Shown here: positions 1-9,429 of the stretch, piece by piece
Layout: the number at the start of each line of letters is the position of its first letter
Numbering within the stretch: the first letter of the stretch is position 1
Assembly (NCBI GenBank): GCA_002293525.1
Contig: DBDJ01000024.1
Location: forward strand, 1 to 64,000
DNA from: Lachnospiraceae bacterium UBA935
Lineage (GTDB): Bacteria > Bacillota > Clostridia > Lachnospirales > Lachnospiraceae
DNA: 64,000 nucleotides
Reading direction: 5' to 3'
Position numbers and translations under genes: made by a program
Notes under the pieces: model-generated
Databases searched by the model: none
What the model was told of the DNA's origin: nothing
Seen by the model: only the letters and a program-made list of their open reading frames with translations

Positions 1-8
1 AGGTCACT

Positions 9-974
9 TCATATTGTCTCCTCCGGAAGCTTTGCGCAGACAAAATTGCGGTAGGGGTTAGTCCGCAGATCCCGGTATATTTCCTGCATGGCCATGTTCT
101 TAAAATCCTCAAAATAGATTAAAATGGTATCCTGAATCAGCGTATTGTAAAAGCATCCGGCCTGAGTAACCGAAAGAATCCGGTTTAGAGCCGACACGAA
201 TTCCGCTTTCAGAGGTATCTTATGAATATATTTGTTGTGGGCGATGTCATACAGCACCGCCCCGTTCATCGCAATAACCGGCAGATTCAGATGCATGTCG
301 GCGAAGATATCCCGCAGCGCCGCCGGAGTCTGTTCGGTACAGACCGTAAAATTAGCCCCGTCGTCGATCATCCGGTTGAGTTCGATCTTGCTGTAGGAAG
401 AAATACGGTTATGTTCATCCGCCAAAGTATCGTCAAGCGCAGATACAAAAAGCAGTTCCTTTCTCCGCTTGCGGGGGAGATTCAGGGAATTGACCGCCAA
501 GGCTACCACGATCCCGATCAAGCTGTCCAGTACCCGGTCCAGCACATAAGCATATGGATCGCCGTCCTGAAAGAGATACATTGCCATGCACAGGAAAACC
601 ACACAGACAAAATGAGCCATCTCTGCTTTCCTGATCAGGACTGCCGTTTTGATAACCGGTATAATAAATAAAGAGATGACAATCATGACCGGCAAAATGC
701 CGGCATCAGGAAAGCCATATTGAAAAAGGAACAGGATCACAACGCCGTATACTACCCCGATCGAAGTGCCGAGCAGCTGATCGACGGCTATCTTACCGAC
801 ATTGCCGATATAAGGCTGCATGCAAAGTATTGCAGTAATGGTGGAAAAAAAGGGGAAGGTCTGCTCGCTTCTCAGCATGTGAATGATAAAACAAATGAGA
901 ACCGCAACCGCAGTTTTCCATATCCTTTTGCCGACATGGAATTTCGTATTATGAATTATTTCTTGTGATTTCAT
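9..974 (-). CDS. FUSC/aromatic acid exporter-like membrane protein fused to a degenerate, short HAD domain
   Basis: Residues 1 to about 165 hold several hydrophobic membrane segments in the layout of the FUSC/ArAE_1 exporter family. From about residue 173 the protein is soluble and resembles a Cof-type HAD hydrolase: ALDDTL at HAD motif I, CTEQTP near motif II, and MNGAVLYD as in the Cof core. The motif I nucleophile Asp is Ala (codon GCG). The HAD part is only about 145 residues, against roughly 270 for the family, so the later motifs (Lys, GDxxND) are missing. It may therefore be a binding or regulatory module, or the remains of a longer gene. The stop is at the window edge, so a continuation beyond it cannot be judged. 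Substrate unknown. Confidence 0.7.
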   Translation of the reverse strand: MKSQEIIHNTKFHVGKRIWKTAVAVLICFIIHMLRSEQTFPFFSTITAILCMQPYIGNVGKIAVDQLLGTSIGVVYGVVILFLFQYGFPDAGILPVMIVISLFIIPVIKTAVLIRKAEMAHFVCVVFLCMAMYLFQDGDPYAYVLDRVLDSLIGIVVALAVNSLNLPRKRRKELLFVSALDDTLADEHNRISSYSKIELNRMIDDGANFTVCTEQTPAALRDIFADMHLNLPVIAMNGAVLYDIAHNKYIHKIPLKAEFVSALNRILSVTQAGCFYNTLIQDTILIYFEDFKNMAMQEIYRDLRTNPYRNFVCAKLPEETI

Positions 975-1011
975 TATTTACAACTCCCATGCATTTCTTA
1001 GACATAGCCGC

Positions 1012-2313
1012 TCATGATCGGTTGTCCGGGACCGGGGTTTTTTCAAACCAGCTGTACTTATCCCGGTCGGCTTTATGGCATCGGACCGCTATAGCTATGC
1101 CTTCTTCAAGATATTTTCTGCTTTTCACCTCAGCATTATCCATAAAATAGGAAACGACCCCGCCTTCGCAGTAAGGAATCAGGAATTCCGCTTCCACATA
1201 ATCCGAATGCACCGCGGCGATTATCATCTCCACCAGCTCACTCAGGCCGACCCGCTGCTTTGCGGACATGGTAATCTGACTGCCCTGGCGGATCAAGGGA
1301 AGGCCGGACATACATTTATCAGCCTTGTTGAAGACCGTTATTACCGGTATATGGGATGCTTCCAGTTCCTTCAAGGTTTCCAGCGTCACTTTACTATGCT
1401 CCTTATAATGTTCGTCTGAATAATCGACTACATGGAGCAGCAAGTCAGCATTTTTAATCTCTTCCAAGGTGGAATGAAAGGCTTTGATCAGTCCGTGGGG
1501 AAGCTTATGCAGAAAACCTACTGTATCCGACAGCAGAAAGTCTTTGCTGTTCCCGGTCTCGATCCGGCGTATGGACGTATCCAGAGTGGCAAAGAGCATG
1601 TCTTGTTCCAGAACCTTTTTATGTTCCTCTTTCACATAGGTATCCACCATGGCGTTCATGATCGTAGATTTCCCGGCATTGGTATAGCCCACTAGCGAAA
1701 CCAAGGGAATCCTGGCCGCGTTCCTTTTCTTGCGCTGGACCTCCCGGTCCTTCGCCACTTCTTTAAGCTCCCGCTTCAGCTCGCTGATCCGCTGGCTGAT
1801 GCGCCGGCGGTCCAGCTCCAGCTGCTTCTCTCCGGCTCCTCTGCTGCTCATGCTTCCGCTGGTTCCGCCCTGTCTGGTAAGGGCCTCATGCATGCCCGTC
1901 AGTCGGGGCAGGAAATACTGCAGCTTAGCGGTTTCCACCTGCAGCCGCGCTTCCCTGCTGACAGCCCGACGCTCAAAGATATCTAAGATCAAGGACGTCC
2001 GGTCCAGCACCGGCTTGCCGATCTCCTTTTGGAGATTCCTCAGCTGCGACGGTGTCAGGGAATCATAGAAAACCACCACGTCAACCTCCAGCACTACCGC
2101 TGAATGCCTGATTTCGTCTAGCTTACCACGGCCGACATAAAGAGAACTGTGCGCTGCCTCCATGTTCTGCGTGACAATGCCCACAGTCTCCATCATACAG
2201 GCTTCCGCCAGGCTTTCCAGTTCCTGCATACAGGCTTCGAAGTCTTCCTCGGTGCCGGTGTTTACCCCTACTAGAAGGACTTTTTCCCATTGTACATCGT
2301 TGTTTTGTTTCAT
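1012..2313 (-). CDS. hflX: GTPase HflX
   Basis: HflX is a ribosome-associated GTPase that splits stalled or stress-damaged 70S particles. The 433-residue product has the HflX N-terminal domain (VGRGKLDEI, with a conserved QxELDRRR-like helix near residue 165) followed by the G domain. G1 is GYTNAGKS, G3 is DTVGF and G4 is NKAD. Length is normal. The ATG is preceded by GAGGTG about ten bases upstream. It follows aroA on the same strand with a spacer of about 115 bp that contains a G-rich repeat, so co-transcription is uncertain. Confidence 0.93.
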   Translation of the reverse strand: MKQNNDVQWEKVLLVGVNTGTEEDFEACMQELESLAEACMMETVGIVTQNMEAAHSSLYVGRGKLDEIRHSAVVLEVDVVVFYDSLTPSQLRNLQKEIGKPVLDRTSLILDIFERRAVSREARLQVETAKLQYFLPRLTGMHEALTRQGGTSGSMSSRGAGEKQLELDRRRISQRISELKRELKEVAKDREVQRKKRNAARIPLVSLVGYTNAGKSTIMNAMVDTYVKEEHKKVLEQDMLFATLDTSIRRIETGNSKDFLLSDTVGFLHKLPHGLIKAFHSTLEEIKNADLLLHVVDYSDEHYKEHSKVTLETLKELEASHIPVITVFNKADKCMSGLPLIRQGSQITMSAKQRVGLSELVEMIIAAVHSDYVEAEFLIPYCEGGVVSYFMDNAEVKSRKYLEEGIAIAVRCHKADRDKYSWFEKTPVPDNRS

Positions 2314-2355
2314 GCTGTTTTATCACCTCATTGTGTCATAGTAGTAAAGATGGGG

Positions 2356-2377
2356 GGGGCTCGGAATCCGGAGGGCT
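2356..2377. repeat. G-rich dispersed motif, copy 1
   Basis: A 22-bp sequence starting GGGGCTCGG and ending GGAGGGCT lies between aroA and hflX. A copy with 19 of 22 bases identical is at 47079-47100, and weaker relatives lie at 55446-55463 and 41834-41857. All are intergenic and in the same orientation. Function unknown. Confidence 0.5.
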
Positions 2378-2428
2378 CCCTGTTTATCTAAAACTTAATG
2401 GGCTGGCACCTGAACAGTAACAGTATTG

Positions 2429-3733
2429 TCAAACATCCCTCGCTGCGATCTCCTCAATGATATCAAAAAAGTTTTCAAAAGTCTTCGCGCTGCATTGCGG
2501 ATCCTTGATTATGATGTTACCTGTCTTTAACCCAGCTAGCGTAAACGACATCGCCATCCGGTGATCCTCATAGGTATGAACCTCCCCGCCCTTTACAGGC
2601 CCCGGATGAATCCTGATGCCCGTTCCTTCCTCCACTTCTTCGCATTGGATCCCCAGTTTTCCCAATTCCGTAATAATCGCATGGATACGGTCAGATTCCT
2701 GAAAGCGGATATGGCCGACGTTCCTGATCCGGCTCTCAGCAGCGGCAAAAGCAGCCAATACCGCCATGGTCATCGTCTGATCCGAAAAATCCTGCATGTC
2801 AACGTCCACACCGGGATATCCTGCCAGCTGCCGGCCTTTTACCCACAGTCCGCTATCGGATTCTTGCAGAACACATCCCATCTTTTCCAGAAGCTTCACA
2901 AACTGGATATCGCCCTGCATGGAAACTTCATGAACCTGCTCCACCAGTACATCAACCCCCAGAAGCGGAGCCATCGCGTAAAAGTAGCAGGCTCCTGAAA
3001 CATCCGGCTCAATCTGATACTTGTCCACGCCGAATCGTGTACTGGGGAGAATCCGACAGCAGTCCCCCTCTCTTCTTACCGGAATGCCGAACTGTTCCAT
3101 CATCCGAAGCGTAACCGTTATATAAGAACCGTCCTTCCTGCTGCCTGCCAGGCTGACCGTCAGGCCTTCCGGAAGCAAGACACCGGCGATCAGCAACGCG
3201 CTGGCAAACTGGCTGCTGACATCGGTATCCACGGATACTTCTTTTATGGAAAGCAGATGCGATCTAATTGTAAAAGGAAAGTGATCCTCCTCTTCCATAC
3301 ATTCGATCTCGGCGCCGGCTTTTCTCAGGATAGAAAGCAACCCTGCCATCGGCCGCTTCTTCATCTGCTCCGAAGCATCCAGCTCATACTCCCCACCCGC
3401 CAGTGCCAGTATGACGGTCAGGAATCGCGCCGCCGTTCCGGCACTTCTGACGTTGAGTGCCGCTTGTCGGTTAGGAATCTGTCCGCCCCCGCCCCAAATG
3501 ATGACTTGCTTTTTTTCTTCATGGACTTCCATGCGGAAGCCTAAAAGACGAAGACATTCCAAAACCGCACGGGAATCCTCACTGAACAGCACACCCTGCA
3601 GCAGGCATTTTTTATAAGAAAGCGCCGCTAACAACAAAGCCCGGTTGGTAATGCTCTTGGAACCCGGCACTGTTACTATGATGTCATTTTTATTAAGGAT
3701 CTGTGGGACTACATACCGCTCTGTTAATTTCAT
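2429..3733 (-). CDS. aroA: 3-phosphoshikimate 1-carboxyvinyltransferase (EPSP synthase)
   Basis: Sixth step of the shikimate pathway: transfer of the enolpyruvyl group of PEP to shikimate-3-phosphate. The N-terminus carries PGSKSITNRALLLAAL and the middle RSAGTAARF, both PEP/S3P-binding signatures. The C-terminal region has the conserved QESDRIHAI and EDHRMAMSF motifs. About 434 residues, the usual length. The ATG at 3733 is chosen over the upstream GTG because GAGGGG precedes it at good spacing. Other shikimate genes in the window (DAHP synthase, aroQ, aroE-aroK) are not linked to it. Confidence 0.95.
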   Translation of the reverse strand: MKLTERYVVPQILNKNDIIVTVPGSKSITNRALLLAALSYKKCLLQGVLFSEDSRAVLECLRLLGFRMEVHEEKKQVIIWGGGGQIPNRQAALNVRSAGTAARFLTVILALAGGEYELDASEQMKKRPMAGLLSILRKAGAEIECMEEEDHFPFTIRSHLLSIKEVSVDTDVSSQFASALLIAGVLLPEGLTVSLAGSRKDGSYITVTLRMMEQFGIPVRREGDCCRILPSTRFGVDKYQIEPDVSGACYFYAMAPLLGVDVLVEQVHEVSMQGDIQFVKLLEKMGCVLQESDSGLWVKGRQLAGYPGVDVDMQDFSDQTMTMAVLAAFAAAESRIRNVGHIRFQESDRIHAIITELGKLGIQCEEVEEGTGIRIHPGPVKGGEVHTYEDHRMAMSFTLAGLKTGNIIIKDPQCSAKTFENFFDIIEEIAARDV

Positions 3734-3904
3734 AATCACCCCTCATGAAGCGCTGCTTAGAGTGCATCAGCAAAACCTATTCTATTTCTTTCTATATCTT
3801 ACTATTGATTGCCGGCGCCGTCAAATATCTGATATCAAAAATGTGATAATAGGGTAATAGTTGTTACAGTTGTGATATGACATTGGGTGTGAACAGTAAC
3901 TAAA

Positions 3905-3929
3905 GGCTGTCCACTAATCATGGACAGCC
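3905..3929 (-). terminator. Hairpin downstream of the GH20 gene
   Basis: A perfect 9-bp stem (GGCTGTCCA / TGGACAGCC) with a 7-base loop lies 44 bp past the GH20 stop codon. The T tract on the minus strand is weak (TTTAG), so termination may be inefficient or the hairpin may serve both strands. Confidence 0.55.
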
Positions 3930-3972
3930 ATGTTTAAGGAAACGGACTGCAACAGGCATGCAAAAGGGCTGT

Positions 3973-6900
3973 TTAAAACAGGCCAGACACTTCGGCTGCT
4001 GTCAGGGCTTTATTATAGATTTTTATCTGGCTGACAATGGCATCTCCATCAGGCAGGATACTGGTCACCGGCAGGATGAAGGAAGTCGAATCCCAGTTAG
4101 ACGAAGTACTGACGATGAAGCGTTTGCCGTTGTTTATCCATGTATTGACAGGTCTGACAGCAATTAATGTACCGCCAAGGTACAAAGCGGTGTTCTTTTG
4201 ATCTGCTACCAGGGTAATATCCACCCATTCACCGGCTTTGACATGGTTACTCCCGGCTTGAAACTCAAATGCATAACCCAGGCCTTTTTCTCCACGTTTA
4301 TATCCGATGTGTCCGGAACCTTTATAATTGGCATAAAGACTGCCTTCCTCACCGGTAAAAAGAGCCGTGTCAGCCGGTACCGCCGAGAGCTTGACCTTCA
4401 TGTTGACGGTATAAGGATAACCGATGGCTTCAAAGGGGAGTGTGAGGCTTGTGCCGACAGGGAGCCTGAGTCCGGCAAGCTCGGCTACGGATCCGGGCGC
4501 GATTGCATCATATCCGTTGCCGGAGCGATCCTGCATGCCGACTATGAAATCATAGTCGGCAACCACAGCTGAAACGCTTTCCACATATCGTCCCGGATTG
4601 GCTATCGGGGTGTAATTCCAGAGCTTCCTGACGCGAGCGGTAAAATGCTGGTGGGTCTGGCCGGCTGTTTTCTCGCCATACCAAGTTTTTTCGGCGACAA
4701 AAGCAATGGCATCTTTGATTCGGTCAAACAAGTCAAATTCCGAGAATCCGCCGTTGCTGGCGGTGAGGTCGTTCCACAAGGCAAAGGATGCCCCCTTAGT
4801 CTGGGGATGAGCCTTCGGCATGATGGCGGTTCCGTTGTTTGACTGACGATGAGGCTTAAAGTTATTGACCTCAAAATCATCATACATGCTGCTATAGTCA
4901 TAATAGCTGCCGTCAGAGGTAGCTACTCCTGTATTCCATCGGTCAGGATATCCGGCATTGCCACGCGGGACAAGGTAGAGCCATCCTCCGGCCGTATTGA
5001 TTACATCATATCCTTTGGCGTAGACCGACCGGACATTGGCACGGTACGGGGCCCATAGGTTGACAGTGATATTCCGGGCACGTTCATCGGACAGGCCAGC
5101 GCTATTGTAAACAGCCGTTTCCGTCCACATCCTGATCTCCAGTTCCCGTCCCGACGCACCCATGCTATCGATGGCCGCCACCAGATCCCGTTCGAAAGCT
5201 GCCAGCTGGTTCATGTCGTGGTATTCATCGCCGCCTATGTGGATCTTATTACTGACAAATACCGGCTCTTGTCCCTGCGTATACTCATTGATGAGTGCCA
5301 TAACCGCTCCGACCGCTTTAGCACGATTGGCCGGAGTCGAAGTATCCATATAACCCAAATTGGGACGCATAACCGGCTTTAACGGATTCGTGGAGGAGAT
5401 ATCACGGAAAGATTCCGCATGATAGGGAACATCAATTTCATTGATTACTTCAATACCGTAATTCAGCAAATCCAGCTGAAACTGGCGGTAGTCCGCTTTG
5501 GTATAGACGCCTTCATCTGCTCCCGGTCCCCAAATACCAGAATAGCTGGGCGGGTTCCCGTTACTGGCAATCGGCGGATAAGCCGCATCTGCCATACCGG
5601 TCATTTTCTGGTTTAGTTCGGGGAATACCGAAGATTCCAGCCGGAAGCCTTTATATCCAGTTCCGCCCCAATAGTCGTTAAGATGAACATGAAGTTCGTT
5701 AAGTTTGTACCATGCCATGTAACGTCCGACTTCTTCCAGATAGTCCAGCGGAAAGTAAGTCCGCCCTACGTCAATCATGCCGGCGCGGATTGGATAACGA
5801 GGGTAGTCCCGGGCTTCGCCCACCGGAGCACTACGCCGGTCAGCCGAACCGTAGAAAATCTGCGTCACGGTAATGCCGCCGTACAGCAGCGCTACCCTGG
5901 TCGCCGCTGTAATCGTAATTTTGTCAGGGGTAATAGTCAAATAATAGCCTTCATCACCCAGTTCATCCATCAGACTGACATCCTGCACGAATTCAACCGC
6001 CCCGCCCGCTCCGATTGTTGCGGTTACATCCAGCATGTCCGCAAAAAAGTCCATGGTGTCGGTGGCCGCCGCGATGGCATCGTTTCCGGCAGCTGAGAAG
6101 ATAACACTGTCGTCAAGAGCAAACCGGGCTCCGGATACCGTTCCGCCGTACCATTCCCGCAACGCCGGAAGGACATCGGGAGCGGCATTGGCCCCCCTGT
6201 CTACGTAACGTCCAGGCACAGTAAAGGCAATATCCGCGGTTCCCGTGCGAGTTTCATTACTTAAAGCCACCTGATACATTATATTCAGGTTCATATCGAC
6301 CAAGGGACGGTAAAATGTTCCGTCCAAGGCAATTATCTGCTGATTATCCGAACCATAAAGTGACGTTCTGCTACCGGGCATGATGACCGATCCGTTATTG
6401 CCGGTCGGCAGTTCCGGTGGCGGAAGCTGATCTGGATCAAGCTCTCCGGTATCATCGGAATATACGGCGATCTCCGAGACTGAACCGGTGTAGGAACGGG
6501 TCGCGGTCTGCGTCTGAATATATTTAAGGTGCTCAAACACGATATAACGGGCCGATTGAGCCGATCCCAGCACATCAACTACATCAATATGGTCTACCCT
6601 TGCTTTGGCCGCACTGCCCGGCAGGGTTCCCACATCATACGCGCTGATCAAAGTAAAGGGCGCATTGGCAAAAGGCGGATCGTCCGGCGAAAAGCCGACA
6701 TTGGGACTGTCCGGCGCAAAGCTGTCAAGATAAGCGGCATTAACCGTAGCCACAGTCTGGCCGGCGCTGTCTTTTCCGTCCCATAGGTATACATTATAGG
6801 CACCGGGTACTTCTGTAAAATATAAATCAACTCTCTCCACCGCTGCCAGTTCCGCCAGATCCACTACCAGCCATCGCCATTCTAACAGACTGGATCTCTT

Positions 6901-7183
6901 GTCGGTATTATGCTGGCCAGGTGTCCAGCGGTCACTGTTATCGGTTGAAACGGTACCGTTGACAACATTGGCGGGTACCGCCGTGTTCACCGCGGTAGGA
7001 AGATTCGCTGATGCAAATGCGCTGGCACCCATCGTTTCCCGTGCCAGATCGGCGATACCGGCATAGTCAGCAGCAACATAGGCCGGCAACGCGGTCTTGA
7101 CTGTCAGTTCCGGGGCTACCGATGCTTCATATGCCGCTATCTCACGGATAGCTCCGCCGGGCAGTTCCTTTATTTATTTTCAT
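3973..7183 (-). pseudogene. GH20 beta-N-acetylhexosaminidase, multi-domain, 5'-truncated and frame-shifted
   Basis: The long frame (stop 3973 to codon 7089, about 1038 residues) has a discoidin-like N-terminal module, a GH20 N-domain, a GH20 barrel (IHIGGDEYHD with the catalytic Asp-Glu pair near residue 620, WTETAVY later) and a LamG/ConA-like C-terminal module. Family members are secreted, yet no signal peptide exists in this frame and its only start is a TTG (7089-7087) with no ribosome binding site. A well-placed GAGGAGG and ATG (7183-7181) open MKINK and hit a stop after 13 codons, out of frame with the enzyme. The simplest reading is a deletion that removed the signal peptide and fused the start to the gene interior. 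It sits behind the GlcNAc-type PTS operon and once probably fed it. Confidence 0.75.
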
Positions 7184-7371
7184 TAGACAGGTTCCTCCTC
7201 TTTCGTATTGTTGAGTATTTTTATCTGGTTTTTTATCTATTAATATTATATCAATTAGAAACAGAGCTTCAAGTAACAACGCATAAACTACATTTTTCTT
7301 GTCCGATTGACAGTAATTGTTACATAAATAATACCGGCGGTGACATGCGCCGCCAGACGAGCATAAAAACA

Positions 7372-7398
7372 GGAAGCCAAACAGTCTGTTTGGCTTCC
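7372..7398 (-). terminator. Rho-independent terminator of the PTS operon
   Basis: A perfect 12-bp stem (GGAAGCCAAACA / TGTTTGGCTTCC) with a 3-base loop lies 43 bp past the nagE stop. On the minus strand it is followed by TGTTTTTATG, a good T tract. It closes the five-gene operon. Confidence 0.88.
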
Positions 7399-7440
7399 CA
7401 TGTGCCAGGGTCCATTATTTACTTTTTACAAAACCGATAT

Positions 7441-8883
7441 TTATGATTTAATCATTTTCTTCATTTCATCAGCCACAAACTGAACCTTCGTGCCGACAAT
7501 GACCTGTACGGAAGTCTTGCTTGGCCGCATGATGCCGGATATGCCGGCAGTTTTGATCTTCTTTTCGTCGACAGCTGTATAGTTCTTGACTTCGGCGCGG
7601 ATCCGGGTGATGCAGTTGTCCAGCGACTGGATATTTTCTTTTCCGCCGAGGCCTTCCAGGATAATTGCCGCCACTTCCGTGAAGTTGTCATTGGCCAGAA
7701 CCACTTTCATCTCGCTTTCCACATCATCGTCTTCCCGGCCCGGTGTCTTCAGGTTGAATTTGGTGATGGCAAAACGGAATACCGCATAGTAGATGCCGCC
7801 GAACACTGCGCCGATCGGCAGGATCAGCAAAGGATTCTGGGCCATCGGAGCCTTGAAGCTCAAGAACCAGTCAACAAAGCCGGCGCTGAAGTTGAACCCG
7901 GCCCGAACAGGGATCAGGTTGGTGACCACGGCGGAAATACCTGCCAGAATCGCATGGATCAGATATAGTCCCGGAGCGAGGAACATAAAGGCAAATTCCA
8001 ACGGCTCGGTAATACCGGTAAAGAAAGAAGACAGCGCCCCGGCCATCATCAAGCCGGCAACTACTTTTTTCCGGGTAGTTTTGGCCGTATGATACATGGC
8101 CAACGCACCCGCCGGAAGACCGAACATCATAAACGGGAAGAATCCGACCATATACATCCCGGTCTCGCCATAGTTGCCGACGCCCGACCAGAAATTGCTC
8201 AGGTCATTGATATTGGCCACGTCGAACCAGAACACGGAATTCAGGGCGTGGTGCAGGCCGAACGGAATGAGCAGACGGTTAAGGAACGTATAGATACCGG
8301 CGCCGACCGCCCCGGTGGATAAGATCGCGGTTCCGAAATCCACCAAAGCACCGTAAATAAACGGCCATACGAAGAACAGAATCAGCGCTGCCACAAGGGA
8401 ACAGCCTGACGTAACGATGGCTACGCTGCGCTTGCCGCTGAAAAACGAAAGTGCCGTCGGCAATTTGGTTCCTTTAAACCGGTTATAACAGGTGGCACCG
8501 ATCAGACCGGCCAAAATACCTGTAAACTGCGACTGGATCTTACCAAAGGCCGCCGCTACTTCAGACACGTCGATTCCTTTTAAGAACGCCACAGAACCTG
8601 GTGCCAGCAATGTCGTGATGACCAGCCAGGATACCAGACCGGCCAGACCAGCAGTTCCGTCATTGTCATCCGACATACCCACGCCGACACCGATTGCAAA
8701 CAAAATCGCCATGTTATCAATGACCGATCCGCCCGCTTTCAGGAGAAAAGCAGCGATGACATTATTGGCACCCCAGCCGGTGGGATCAATCCAGTACCCG
8801 ATTCCCATCAGGATACTTGCCACAGGGAGACAGGCTACCGGCAGCATAAGTGACTTTCCTAATCTTTGCATATACTTCATCAT
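7441..8883 (-). CDS. nagE: PTS system EIICB, glucose/N-acetylglucosamine family
   Basis: Membrane permease and phosphotransferase that imports a hexose while phosphorylating it. Residues 1 to about 370 form EIIC, with many membrane spans and the GITEPLEF substrate loop. Residues about 395-480 form EIIB, with the phosphoacceptor Cys in DNCITRIR. Overall sequence is closest to the GlcNAc branch (NagE), and a GH20 hexosaminidase gene follows, so GlcNAc is the likeliest substrate; glucose is possible. There is no EIIA domain in this protein. It is supplied by crr in the same operon. Last gene before the terminator at 7372-7398. Confidence 0.88.
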   Translation of the reverse strand: MMKYMQRLGKSLMLPVACLPVASILMGIGYWIDPTGWGANNVIAAFLLKAGGSVIDNMAILFAIGVGVGMSDDNDGTAGLAGLVSWLVITTLLAPGSVAFLKGIDVSEVAAAFGKIQSQFTGILAGLIGATCYNRFKGTKLPTALSFFSGKRSVAIVTSGCSLVAALILFFVWPFIYGALVDFGTAILSTGAVGAGIYTFLNRLLIPFGLHHALNSVFWFDVANINDLSNFWSGVGNYGETGMYMVGFFPFMMFGLPAGALAMYHTAKTTRKKVVAGLMMAGALSSFFTGITEPLEFAFMFLAPGLYLIHAILAGISAVVTNLIPVRAGFNFSAGFVDWFLSFKAPMAQNPLLILPIGAVFGGIYYAVFRFAITKFNLKTPGREDDDVESEMKVVLANDNFTEVAAIILEGLGGKENIQSLDNCITRIRAEVKNYTAVDEKKIKTAGISGIMRPSKTSVQVIVGTKVQFVADEMKKMIKS

Positions 8884-9019
8884 AAGTTTTTACCCCCTTG
8901 ATTGAAATGTTCCGCCCTGGCGCAGAACAGTTTATTCTTAAGGATGTGACATCCCAGAATACATGTATAACAATACCTTTTATATCATTATGTGTATCGT
9001 TATTTAAACATTATGTGTA

Positions 9020-9277
9020 TCATAAATGTTCCGTTAAAAACAGCCGGATTCCTTCTGCCGCCGCATCTTCGTCCTCGCCTTCGATCTGGCAGGCAACCAC
9101 CGTGCCGCATCGGACTCCCAGAGACATCAGTGCCAATAACTTTCCGGCCTCCGCTTTTTTTTCTCCGCAACTGATGGTTATTTTGCTTTTATACTTGGCG
9201 GCTTCCTTTACCAGCAGGCCCGCTGGCCGGGCATGCAATCCGATCGGATCGGTAACTGTAAATTCAAATTGCTGCAT
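9020..9277 (-). CDS. ptsH: HPr phosphocarrier protein, Ser46 replaced by Lys
   Basis: The 85-residue product has the phosphoacceptor His15 in GLHARPAG and the conserved MSLG segment. HPr carries phosphate from enzyme I to EIIA. Aligning from MSLG leftward places Lys at residue 46, where Firmicutes HPr normally has the Ser phosphorylated by HPr kinase. This copy should therefore escape HPrK/P control and not act as a CcpA corepressor. It lies between ptsI and nagE in the PTS operon. A GGAGGAG site precedes the ATG. Confidence 0.92.
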   Translation of the reverse strand: MQQFEFTVTDPIGLHARPAGLLVKEAAKYKSKITISCGEKKAEAGKLLALMSLGVRCGTVVACQIEGEDEDAAAEGIRLFLTEHL

Positions 9278-9330
9278 TTTTACTCCTCCTTGATGGTATT
9301 TTATTTTATATTATTTAATTGATTGGTATT

Positions 9331-9420
9331 GATTGTATTTACTTGTATTTACTTGTATTTATTCGTAATTAATAATATTTATTTGTATTGGTTTGTTTTA
9401 GTTTGTATTGGTTTTACTTC
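9331..9420. repeat. Degenerate 10-bp T-rich tandem repeat
   Basis: Between ptsI and ptsH the sequence falls into ten-base blocks such as GATTGTATTT, ACTTGTATTT, ACTTGTATTT, ATTTGTATTG and GTTTGTATTG, nine blocks in register. It fills nearly all of this intergenic spacer. Confidence 0.7.
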
Positions 9421-9429
9421 GTCTGATCC

